Assembly (NCBI GenBank): GCA_949128015.1
Contig: CASBRC010000406.1
Location: forward strand, 1 to 6,904
Source: Synechococcales cyanobacterium PMM_0003
GTDB lineage: Bacteria; Cyanobacteriota; Cyanobacteriia; Pseudanabaenales; Pseudanabaenaceae
Reading direction: 5' to 3'
Length of the DNA stretch: 6,904 nt
Below, in pieces: positions 1 through 4,475 of this stretch (the stretch's first letter is position 1; every line of letters starts with the position of its first letter). Under the pieces are notes generated by a model. That model made no database searches, was not told where the DNA came from, and saw only the letters and a program-made list of their open reading frames with translations. Made by a program: the position numbers and the translations under genes.

Positions 1-61
1 GGGCTAGTGAGGGGGGGTGAGGTACTACATAGCAACTCAAAGCTAATCTTTTCTTGATGTT

Positions 62-190
62 AAGTTTTTGTTTTGAAGTTTTTGTTTTGAAGTTTTTGTT
101 TTGAAGTTTTTGTTTGAAGTTTTTGTTTTCAAGTTTTTGTTTGAAGTTTTTGTTTGAAGTTTTTGTTTGAAGTTTTTGATTTTGATTTTT
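62..190. repeat. A/T minisatellite, unit AAGTTTTTGTTTTG
   Basis: About nine tandem units of 13-14 bp run through this stretch, each a variant of AAGTTTTTGTTT(T)G. The first units have the longer 14-bp form and later ones the 13-bp form, and the array ends in a decayed GATTTTTGATTTCGATCG. On the minus strand it reads CAAACAAAAACTT, similar in base content to the A/C-rich gene leaders of this window. Slippage is the simplest origin. An AT-rich unwinding region is possible, but nothing else here suggests an origin. Confidence 0.85.
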
Positions 191-297
191 GATTTCGATC
201 GCCCTCACCCTATCATTGCACCTATACCACCTATACCACATATACCTATACCTACCTACCTTAGCCCTCCCCTACCATGCACCTATGCCATGCACCT

Positions 298-328
298 ATG
301 CCTAGCGCGCGCGTGTAGGCACGATCGC
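298..328. repeat. 31-bp direct repeat, copy 1
   Basis: This 31-bp sequence begins ATGCCTAGCGCGCGCG and ends GGCACGATCGC. It is repeated exactly at 481-511 in the same orientation. The part CCTA...TAGG can pair across an alternating GC core. The two copies bracket the CCTTG array. Confidence 0.9.
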
Positions 329-336
329 ACGTTAGA

Positions 337-480
337 GCATACCTTGCCTTAGCCATGCCATGCCTTGTCTTAGCCATGCCATGCCTTGCCTTGCCTCAGC
401 CATGCCTTGCCTTGCCTTAGCCATGCCTTGCCTTGCCTTAGCCATGCCTTACCTTGCCTTGCCTTAGCTATGCCTTAGCC
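337..480. repeat. CCTTG / CCTTAGC tandem array
   Basis: The stretch is built from CCTTG and CCTTAGCCATG words. The most regular part has a 21-bp unit, CATGCCTTGCCTTGCCTTAGC, exact at 401-421 and 422-442. A 26-bp variant with one more CCTTG-like word follows at 443-468, and a short remnant at 469-479. Unit-length variation by whole pentamers indicates slippage. It is not a CRISPR: there are no unique spacers. Confidence 0.85.
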
Positions 481-511
481 ATGCCTAGCGCGCGCGTGTA
501 GGCACGATCGC
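481..511. repeat. 31-bp direct repeat, copy 2
   Basis: This is an exact copy of 298-328, starting 183 bp further on and 14 bp downstream of the stop codon of the fibre-like gene. In the minus-strand transcript the CCTA...TAGG ends and the GC core could fold, but no U-tract follows, so I do not call it a terminator. Confidence 0.9.
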
Positions 512-525
512 GCGCTATAACCTAC

Positions 526-1482
526 CTATTGATAGTGTCTAACGCGCAAGAATGCCCAGGGCGTTGTTTCCCCTAAGCTACTCGATATGATTGCGCCGCT
601 ACTTAAGAATATTTGGGCGTTGTATACACGAGTGCTATTAATACTAAATGATGTCATTAGATGCGAGTAGATGCTAAGGCGATCGCTCCCTATAACTCCT
701 GCATTGTCAGTACCTTTACCACTAGATCCTAAGTATCGAGTAGAACCTTGCAATAATGACATCTGCACTAACTGGGTGTTAGTAGCTACGATATAGCCCT
801 CGATCGAGTATTCCCCTGCACTTAACGTGAGATTGCGTGTAGCGCTGTTGTAGCTCACAACGTTGCTAGCATTGTTGAGTGTTTGAAGTAATGGCAAGTT
901 AACCCAAACATCACCCGCGATCGAAGGTGATCCCGCGCTTGCTGCTAGTGTTGCTTGCAGTATAACATCTCGCATTCTAGTCCCCGTGCTGAGTTGTGGT
1001 GTAGCATAACTGATAATTGCACTAGGATCGCTGTATAGGTAATTGCTGGCACTCGCCGCCGCAGCGCCGATCGCGCTTAAATTCGAGTTAAAAGCCTGGT
1101 AAGTCGATGGAGTAATAGAATCTAGCTTTGTATTGATCCCCGCAACTCTATTAGCCTCTGTTGTAGTTGTGCTAGTTAATGTATTGATCCCCGACTCGAC
1201 TGTTGATGCCTGAGTGTCTGCCGTTGCCGACTGGCTGCGTTCAGACTGTAGATTATTCCTGAGTGCGATCGCCCCGTCTTTGAGACTTATCGCGTCTGCC
1301 AACTGTGTTAAGCGCGTCCCGATCGTCGTTTGTGTCGCTACGATCGCCTCTAATTGTACACTTATAGCTAATGCCTGGTTTAAAAATCCTTGCGCGGGTA
1401 CGTTTACAACGATCGCGCTATTAGCGTCCCCTGATTCAAACCGCCTGACTGGATTGTTGCTTGCGATCGGCGTTAACGTCAT
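526..1482 (-). CDS. phage tail-fibre-like protein with C-terminal C1q/TNF-type jelly-roll
   Basis: A 318-residue protein with the layout of a trimeric phage fibre or adhesion protein. Residues about 30-130 are rich in Ala, Gln, Thr, Leu and Ser with spaced hydrophobics (QALAISVQLEAIVATQ, GTRLTQLADAI), suggesting a coiled or fibrous stalk. Residues about 190-318 resemble the C1q/TNF-like head of many phage fibre proteins: VWVNLPLLQTLNN, then NLTLSAGEYSIEGYIVA, a long strand-rich part and a closing WAFLRVRHYQ. No signal peptide or membrane segment is seen. Its likely role, by family, is in receptor binding on a tail; this is inference, because no other tail gene is visible. The AAGGAGG at 1505-1511 is 22 bases from the ATG and sits about where transcription should begin, so it is probably not used. 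GGGG at 1490-1493, 7 bases before the ATG, could serve. The gene is last in the array and has a divergent promoter copy. Confidence 0.8.
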   Translation of the reverse strand: MTLTPIASNNPVRRFESGDANSAIVVNVPAQGFLNQALAISVQLEAIVATQTTIGTRLTQLADAISLKDGAIALRNNLQSERSQSATADTQASTVESGINTLTSTTTTEANRVAGINTKLDSITPSTYQAFNSNLSAIGAAAASASNYLYSDPSAIISYATPQLSTGTRMRDVILQATLAASAGSPSIAGDVWVNLPLLQTLNNASNVVSYNSATRNLTLSAGEYSIEGYIVATNTQLVQMSLLQGSTRYLGSSGKGTDNAGVIGSDRLSIYSHLMTSFSINSTRVYNAQIFLSSGAIISSSLGETTPWAFLRVRHYQ

Positions 1483-1509
1483 GATTGATCCCCGCGTTGT
1501 TTGTCCTCC

Positions 1510-1548
1510 TTATTATATACTACAATGCTGAATAGTTAATCCCGGATA
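1510..1548 (-). promoter_or_regulatory. promoter module, copy 1 (for the fibre-like gene)
   Basis: On the minus strand this reads a box TATCCGGGATTA (1537-1548, 9 of 12 matches to the best box TTTCCGGTATTC), then GCATTGTAGTATATAATAAGG. TATAAT is at 1512-1517. The distance from TATAAT to the box equals that in the other copies. The TGGTATACT part has diverged, so only TATAATAAG is shared here. Confidence 0.65.
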
Positions 1549-1549
1549 G

Positions 1550-1565
1550 TTCCCATTGTTGGGAA
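1550..1565. repeat. short inverted repeat TTCCCA-TTGT-TGGGAA (copy 1)
   Basis: A 6-bp perfect stem with a 4-base loop on the plus strand. It lies upstream of the promoter module of the fibre-like gene and 43 bases after the stop codon of the gene at 1609-2085. It belongs to a family of six such repeats, all between genes. Confidence 0.85.
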
Positions 1566-1570
1566 TAGCG

Positions 1571-1586
1571 GGGCGATCGCTCGCCC
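1571..1586. repeat. GGGCGA-TCGC-TCGCCC hairpin containing HIP1
   Basis: A 6-bp G/C stem with a 4-base loop, beginning 23 bases past the stop codon of 1609-2085. It contains an exact GCGATCGC at 1573-1580. It could slow transcription, but no U-tract follows on the minus strand, so terminator function is doubtful. Confidence 0.5.
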
Positions 1587-1608
1587 GATTAAATCGAGGC
1601 GAACGCGC

Positions 1609-2085
1609 TTAAGCGTAATACTTGCTGTAGAACTCGGAGGCGCGATTATCGACTGTCAGGCATTCAAACTCACTGATGATATTTTTCAGTTTTTTGGAGA
1701 TTGCGGGTAGAGTCTTAGCCGTTGCCATGTTACGATCGGCGCGGGCGCGCTCGTGACGAATGATGAACTGATCCCCGTTGCCTATCACTTCCCAGCCGTA
1801 AATGTTGGCAACTTTTGCTAGACTAGCGCGTGTTACGGGTTCTTTCTTAGCTTTGGGTGCTTTGGGCGCTTTGGGCGCGATCGGGGCTGTAGGGTAGCCA
1901 TAATAAGCAGTCATAATCAAGTCGATTTTAAGAGCGCGGGTCGTTGCTTTAGAGCGTCCTTTTATTTCAGCACTCTTGAGGAACCAAGTCATGTCCTTGA
2001 CAGACATAGACTCAACTACTGCGAGGTTTTGGGTGTAGTAGCTATCGATCGGGCGGGCGGTTGTAGCGGTTGTTGTAGTTTTCAT
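1609..2085 (-). CDS. small basic protein with SAP-like motif and Pro-Lys-Ala linker, function unknown
   Basis: A 158-residue protein starting MKTTTTATTARP. I see two parts. Residues about 26-60 (MSVKDMTWFLKSAEIKGRSK, then ALKIDLI) have the helix-turn-helix-like spacing of SAP-type DNA-binding motifs, with IKGRS at 41-45. Residues 65-81 are a linker of PIAP and KAP words. Residues 82-158 are Lys/Arg-rich with a predicted strand pair around GWEVIGNGDQFIIRHE. The product at 3471-4373 has the same IKGRS motif followed by a PIA/KPA linker, so the two look like distant paralogues. The start at 2085 is chosen because TTCCTT at 2095-2100 is a good ribosome site nine bases away. A longer in-frame start at 2130 would read through the promoter. 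The SAP assignment is tentative. Confidence 0.8.
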   Translation of the reverse strand: MKTTTTATTARPIDSYYTQNLAVVESMSVKDMTWFLKSAEIKGRSKATTRALKIDLIMTAYYGYPTAPIAPKAPKAPKAKKEPVTRASLAKVANIYGWEVIGNGDQFIIRHERARADRNMATAKTLPAISKKLKNIISEFECLTVDNRASEFYSKYYA

Positions 2086-2112
2086 GGTCTTTGTTTCCTT
2101 TGTCTCTGTGTT

Positions 2113-2152
2113 CTTATTATAGTATACCATATCTAATCGAGAATACCGGACA
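2113..2152 (-). promoter_or_regulatory. promoter module, copy 2 (for 1609-2085)
   Basis: On the minus strand ATGGTATACTATAATAAG occupies 2113-2130, with extended -10 TGGTATACT (TATACT at 2121-2126). The upstream box, GAATACCGGACA on the plus strand (2141-2152), starts 15 bases above the -10, as in the other copies. The mirror arm that forms the long dyad in copies 4 and 5 is absent. No TTGACA-like -35 is present. Confidence 0.8.
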
Positions 2153-2172
2153 ATCTGAAAAGTATTTTTGAG

Positions 2173-2190
2173 ATTCCCAACACTGGGAAT
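2173..2190. repeat. short inverted repeat ATTCCCA-ACAC-TGGGAAT (copy 2)
   Basis: A perfect 7-bp stem with a 4-base loop, upstream of promoter copy 2 and 73 bases after the stop codon of 2264-2734. Confidence 0.85.
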
Positions 2191-2263
2191 ATATCCCGGT
2201 TTCTCAGTTAGAGCTTAGCCCGATCGCGCGTTTAGTCTTGAGTGCGATCGAGCCATAATAGCG

Positions 2264-2734
2264 TTACTTGCGGAGTTTAGGGCTAGCTTTTTTGACTTGT
2301 TTCTTGCTGTACAGCACTTTGTAGAATTGGTCGATCGAGAGGTTTAACATATCGGCTACTACTGCCAGCCAGCGGACGCAGCCTAAGTCGCGGGGATCAG
2401 CGTCGCCGTCTCCAAAATCGTCCGGTTCATCATCATTATAGAGATCGCTAAGGTCTCCCATTGCTACTACTACCGCGATATGGGAGTACATTACAGCCGG
2501 GCGCGAATATTTGACTTTAGATGCTTTGTCTTGACGTTGCGCCCAGTCTAAAAATGTCGAGTGTTCTACCATACCCTTAATATCGGCATCATAGAATGAG
2601 TTTTGCTGAGTGATCCCGGTAGTGCCAGTCGGGCCGATCGCCTGGTTAGATAGGCTTCTAGCTTGTCTGTAGATATCTTGCAGGGATTCGTCTGAGTAGG
2701 TAGCGATTAGTTGCAGTAGTTGGTATTGAAGCAT
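2264..2734 (-). CDS. hypothetical protein with acidic cluster and basic tail
   Basis: A 156-residue protein starting MLQYQLLQLIATYSDESL. I do not recognise a family. Residues 1-35 look helical. A strongly acidic stretch (YNDDEPDDFGDGDADPRD) lies around residues 101-118. It is followed by a probable helix (VRWLAVVADMLNLSIDQF) and a basic C-terminus (KKQVKKASPKLRK). There is no signal peptide or clear membrane segment, so it is probably cytoplasmic. The start at 2734 is chosen because earlier in-frame ATGs (2779, 2761) overlap the -10 box or lie upstream of the expected transcript start. The ribosome site before 2734 is only a weak GAGAG. The upstream intergenic space is just 66 bp, the shortest in the array, and lacks the usual short inverted repeat. 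Confidence 0.75.
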   Translation of the reverse strand: MLQYQLLQLIATYSDESLQDIYRQARSLSNQAIGPTGTTGITQQNSFYDADIKGMVEHSTFLDWAQRQDKASKVKYSRPAVMYSHIAVVVAMGDLSDLYNDDEPDDFGDGDADPRDLGCVRWLAVVADMLNLSIDQFYKVLYSKKQVKKASPKLRK

Positions 2735-2758
2735 TTTTTGTCTCTCTGTTATCTGTCT

Positions 2759-2796
2759 CATTATAGTATACCATCCCATAATGAGACATCAGGATT
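2759..2796 (-). promoter_or_regulatory. promoter module, copy 3 (for 2264-2734)
   Basis: On the minus strand ATGGTATACTATAATG occupies 2759-2774, with TATACT at 2765-2770. GACATCAGGATT on the plus strand (2785-2796) stands at the same 15-base step as the box in other copies. It matches copy 7 at 9 of 12 positions. The module is squeezed against the stop codon of 2801-3337. Confidence 0.7.
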
Positions 2797-2802
2797 AATC
2801 CT
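2791..2802. repeat. perfect 12-bp palindrome AGGATTAATCCT over a stop codon
   Basis: This palindrome overlaps the TAG stop of 2801-3337 and occupies the place where other gaps carry the ATTCCCA-N4-TGGGAAT repeat. It may be an operator half or chance. Confidence 0.5.
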
Positions 2803-3337
2803 AAACAATATGCAGAGTGATCCCCGCCGCCTTAGCCCGATCGCGGATGACAGATTCTTGCGTGGTGCTAAAACTGGCAGTTAGAACGCCGTGGCGGTTA
2901 GTCGATGGTAGATTGAGCAATCCGATCGCCCGTGCAGCGTCGCCTGCATAGGTGACATAAACGCCGCCTTCTTTCTTGAAGGTGATCCCCGCGCCGCGCG
3001 CCGCCTTAGCTAGCTGCCACAATTTTTCGGCGATCGGGCGAGTGTCATCCCAAACATGAGGCATATCGGTATTATCAGCAATGATCCCCGCGTTTTGACT
3101 GCGAACCTTGCCGATCGCCCGGTCGATTTTTGCGCGCTTGCTATTGGTTTTGACGATCGCGCCGTAACCTGCAACAAGCCGATCGATTTCACTTGCAAGC
3201 GTGGATTCTGTAGCGTTTAAAGGTACGTTAACCGCCATCCCCGCCGATCGCCCGACTTTGAGTGCCGCTTGTTTCTGTCTGTAAGTTTTGGCTAGTTTCA
3301 TTGCTGCGATCGCTGCATTGATTTCGTTGTTCTTCAT
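2801..3337 (-). CDS. small basic protein, function unknown, C-terminal AGITL motif
   Basis: A 178-residue protein starting MKNNEINAAIAAMKLAKTYR, with a clear ribosome site AAGGAAAC (plus-strand GTTTCCTT at 3345-3352) before the ATG. Residues about 1-60 are Ala/Lys-rich helix, then GRSAGMAVNVPL and a second helix (STLASEIDRLVAGYG), a pattern loosely like SAP or Rho-N-type folds. Residues about 60-80 are basic (NSKRAKIDRAIGKVR). Residues 100-178 include LAKAARGAGITFKKEGGVYVTYAG and end in RAKAAGITLHIV. The ending resembles that of 3471-4373 (LKTAGITLTVWH), and the middle resembles LAKVANIYGW in 1609-2085. This suggests one loose family. I cannot name it. Its leader carries a duplicated 15-bp word. 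Confidence 0.8.
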   Translation of the reverse strand: MKNNEINAAIAAMKLAKTYRQKQAALKVGRSAGMAVNVPLNATESTLASEIDRLVAGYGAIVKTNSKRAKIDRAIGKVRSQNAGIIADNTDMPHVWDDTRPIAEKLWQLAKAARGAGITFKKEGGVYVTYAGDAARAIGLLNLPSTNRHGVLTASFSTTQESVIRDRAKAAGITLHIV

Positions 3338-3360
3338 TATCTTTGTTTCCTTGTTTGTTT

Positions 3361-3390
3361 GTGTTTGTTTTGATTGTGTTTGTTTTGATT
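3361..3390. repeat. duplicated 15-bp word in the gene leader
   Basis: GTGTTTGTTTTGATT occurs twice in tandem (3361-3375 and 3376-3390). On the minus strand this gives a leader of AATCAAAACAAACAC words between the promoter and the ribosome site of 2801-3337. The leader is almost free of G and U and should be unstructured. Confidence 0.85.
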
Positions 3391-3392
3391 GT

Positions 3393-3410
3393 CTTATTAT
3401 AGTATACCAT
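3393..3410 (-). promoter_or_regulatory. promoter module, copy 4 (for 2801-3337)
   Basis: This is an exact copy of ATGGTATACTATAATAAG on the minus strand, with TATACT at 3401-3406. The ATG inside it opens a frame different from that of the gene downstream, which argues that the sequence is a promoter and not a conserved N-terminus. Confidence 0.85.
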
Positions 3411-3420
3411 CCCCACTAGG

Positions 3421-3457
3421 GAATACCGGAAAGTTTTAAAACTATTTTCCGATATTC
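3421..3457. promoter_or_regulatory. long dyad upstream of promoter copy 4
   Basis: Arms GAATACCGGAAA (3421-3432) and TTTCCGATATTC (3446-3457) pair at 11 of 12 positions around a 13-bp A/T-rich centre. If transcription starts about 7 bases after the -10, the centre lies near -45 and the near arm overlaps the -35 region. This position suits an activator or repressor. The centre is also suitable as an A/T-rich upstream element for RNA polymerase. Confidence 0.7.
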
Positions 3458-3471
3458 CCAACAATGGGAAT
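3454..3471. repeat. short inverted repeat ATTCCCA-ACAA-TGGGAAT (copy 3)
   Basis: A perfect 7-bp stem with a 4-base loop. It overlaps the last base of the TAA stop codon of 3471-4373 and also the far arm of the long dyad, so the gene end and the next control region are fused. Confidence 0.9.
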
Positions 3472-4373
3472 TAGTGCCAGACCGTGAGTGTGATTCCGGC
3501 GGTCTTTAAAGTCTCTGTCAGCAGTCTCATATCAGATTCGGGAAGTGTAAACACCGGGATCAGGTTCCCCCACATCCGGATCTCAGTGATTTTGTAGTTG
3601 GTCGCGCTTGCTACTTTGATGGCATCACTACCGTAGCAGTAATAATTGGTCGCCTGAGCCGGGTCGCGGCGATCGGCAACTACCGATACATTATCTGAGT
3701 CTGTGTTGCGTACGTTCCACCAATATTTAACGGTGTCGCCTAAGTAGGGCAAGTTAACCTCTACCGCGCGGTCGGCGGTTTCTGCGGCTGTTTGCGCGAT
3801 CAACGCGGGCTTGACTGCGATCAACGCGGGCTTGACTGCGATCGGCGTGGCGGGTGTGGGCTTGACTGCCGTGGCGATCGGCGCGGGCTTGACTGCGATC
3901 GGCGCGGGTTTGGCGGCGATCGGCGCGGGTTCGGGCTTGACTGCGATCGGCGCGGGCTTGACTGCGATCGGCGTGGGCGCGGCGGCGATCGGCGCGGGCT
4001 TGACTGCGATCGGCGTGGGCGCGGCGGCGATCGGCGTGGTGTTGCCGTAAAAATCACATTCTGCTGACTGCTCCGATCCCTTGCGGGTAATTTTGCCGTT
4101 AGAGCTGAAATAATAGCCGCAGCCGTGTTCTAGCAGGAAATTGATTTTTTGCAGTTTGGTCTTAGCAGCCGATCGCCCCTTAATGCCGTTCAAGCTGACA
4201 TCAATAAATTTAGTGACCATTGACTCAAGATTTTCGCGATCCCGATCATAGGATTCGCTTACAATGCTATTCTCGAAAACAGCCTGATAACCCTTGCCTC
4301 CGAAGTACACCGGGAGTACACTGATTTCTTTATAGGTCGGGAATAGTGTGATGGTGACTGTGTTGGTTTTCAT
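3471..4373 (-). CDS. protein with SAP-like motif, long PIAVKPAPIA repeat linker and AGITL C-terminus
   Basis: A 300-residue protein starting MKTNTVTITLFPTYKEIS. Residues 1-105 form an N-terminal part. It contains GIKGRSAAKTKLQKINFLLE (63-82), which matches the IKGRS region of 1609-2085 and could be SAP-like. Residues about 112-194 are a low-complexity linker of PIA, VKP and AAP words, rich in Pro and Ala. Residues 195-300 form a compact C-terminal part with Trp, Tyr and Asp (GDTVKYWWNVRNTDSDNV), ending LKTAGITLTVWH, like 2801-3337. Function is unknown; two domains on a flexible tether is my inference. The start at 4373 has only a weak ribosome site. It overlaps, in ATGA, the stop of a 14-codon frame that opens inside the promoter. 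The gene ends at a short inverted repeat. Confidence 0.8.
   Translation of the reverse strand: MKTNTVTITLFPTYKEISVLPVYFGGKGYQAVFENSIVSESYDRDRENLESMVTKFIDVSLNGIKGRSAAKTKLQKINFLLEHGCGYYFSSNGKITRKGSEQSAECDFYGNTTPIAAAPTPIAVKPAPIAAAPTPIAVKPAPIAVKPEPAPIAAKPAPIAVKPAPIATAVKPTPATPIAVKPALIAVKPALIAQTAAETADRAVEVNLPYLGDTVKYWWNVRNTDSDNVSVVADRRDPAQATNYYCYGSDAIKVASATNYKITEIRMWGNLIPVFTLPESDMRLLTETLKTAGITLTVWH
3797..4040. repeat. coding tandem repeat built on GGGCTTGACTGCGATCGGCG
   Basis: Irregular repeats of 18-39 bp encode the Pro-Ala linker of 3471-4373. The 20-mer GCGGGCTTGACTGCGATCGG is exact at 3826-3845, 3883-3902, 3952-3971 and 3994-4013. Each unit has a CGATCG core. The same 20-mer reappears outside genes at 6726-6745 and 6820-6839. 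Long open frames on the opposite strand here are shadows of the repeat. Confidence 0.9.
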
Positions 4374-4396
4374 TTTTCTTGTGTCTCTTTGTTTGT

Positions 4397-4414
4397 CTTA
4401 TTATAGTATACCAT
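4397..4414 (-). promoter_or_regulatory. promoter module, copy 5 (for 3471-4373)
   Basis: This is an exact copy of ATGGTATACTATAATAAG on the minus strand, with TATACT at 4405-4410. The leader to the start codon is short, about 25 bases from the expected transcript start. Confidence 0.85.
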
Positions 4415-4424
4415 GCCTGATTGA

Positions 4425-4461
4425 GAATACCGGAAAGTTTTAAAAGTATTTTCCGGTATTC
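4425..4461. promoter_or_regulatory. perfect 12-bp-arm dyad upstream of promoter copy 5
   Basis: GAATACCGGAAA (4425-4436) and its exact mirror TTTCCGGTATTC (4450-4461) flank a 13-bp centre GTTTTAAAAGTAT. This is the best-formed dyad in the window. Its distance from the -10 box is the same as in copy 4. It is not a terminator: no U-tract follows on either strand. Confidence 0.8.
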
Positions 4462-4475
4462 CCATTGTTGGGATT
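4458..4475. repeat. short inverted repeat ATTCCCA-TTGT-TGGGATT (copy 4)
   Basis: A stem with one mismatch in seven and a 4-base loop. It overlaps the TAA stop codon of the methyltransferase gene (4474-4476) and the far arm of the long dyad, as copy 3 does at 3454-3471. Confidence 0.85.

Larger units (their letters stand above)
1..525. other. gene-free, repeat-dominated stretch
   Basis: No reading frame here looks like a gene. A 61-codon plus-strand frame at 167-352 is low-complexity (Pro/Ile/His-rich), has no ribosome site and lies inside repeats. The stretch is made of an A/T minisatellite (62-190), CCTATACC-type pyrimidine-rich repeats (about 225-300), a CCTTG/CCTTAGC array (about 337-480) and two copies of a 31-bp direct repeat. 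It is downstream of the fibre-like gene. Positions 1-60 hold no recognisable promoter module or gene end. Confidence 0.75.

Noticed and set aside
167..352. 61-codon plus-strand frame as a gene
   Set aside because: It lies in tandem repeats, has low-complexity composition and no ribosome site, and runs against all genes of the window.
337..480. CRISPR array
   Set aside because: The repeats are directly adjacent with length changes in whole pentamers, and there are no unique spacers or cas genes.
1214..1531. 105-codon plus-strand frame opposite the fibre-like gene
   Set aside because: It is antisense to a convincing coding frame, has no promoter or ribosome site, and runs through the promoter of that gene.
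3792..4067. Long frames on the plus strand and in another minus-strand frame over the Pro-Ala repeat
   Set aside because: A repeat whose units often differ by multiples of three stays open in several frames. The minus-strand frame of 3471-4373 has non-repeat domains on both sides, a promoter module and a stop at the expected place.
3421..4461. Phage N4-type hairpin promoters
   Set aside because: Those have small hairpins close to the transcript start and need a special RNA polymerase. Here an ordinary extended -10 is present and the dyad has 12-bp arms with a 13-bp centre.
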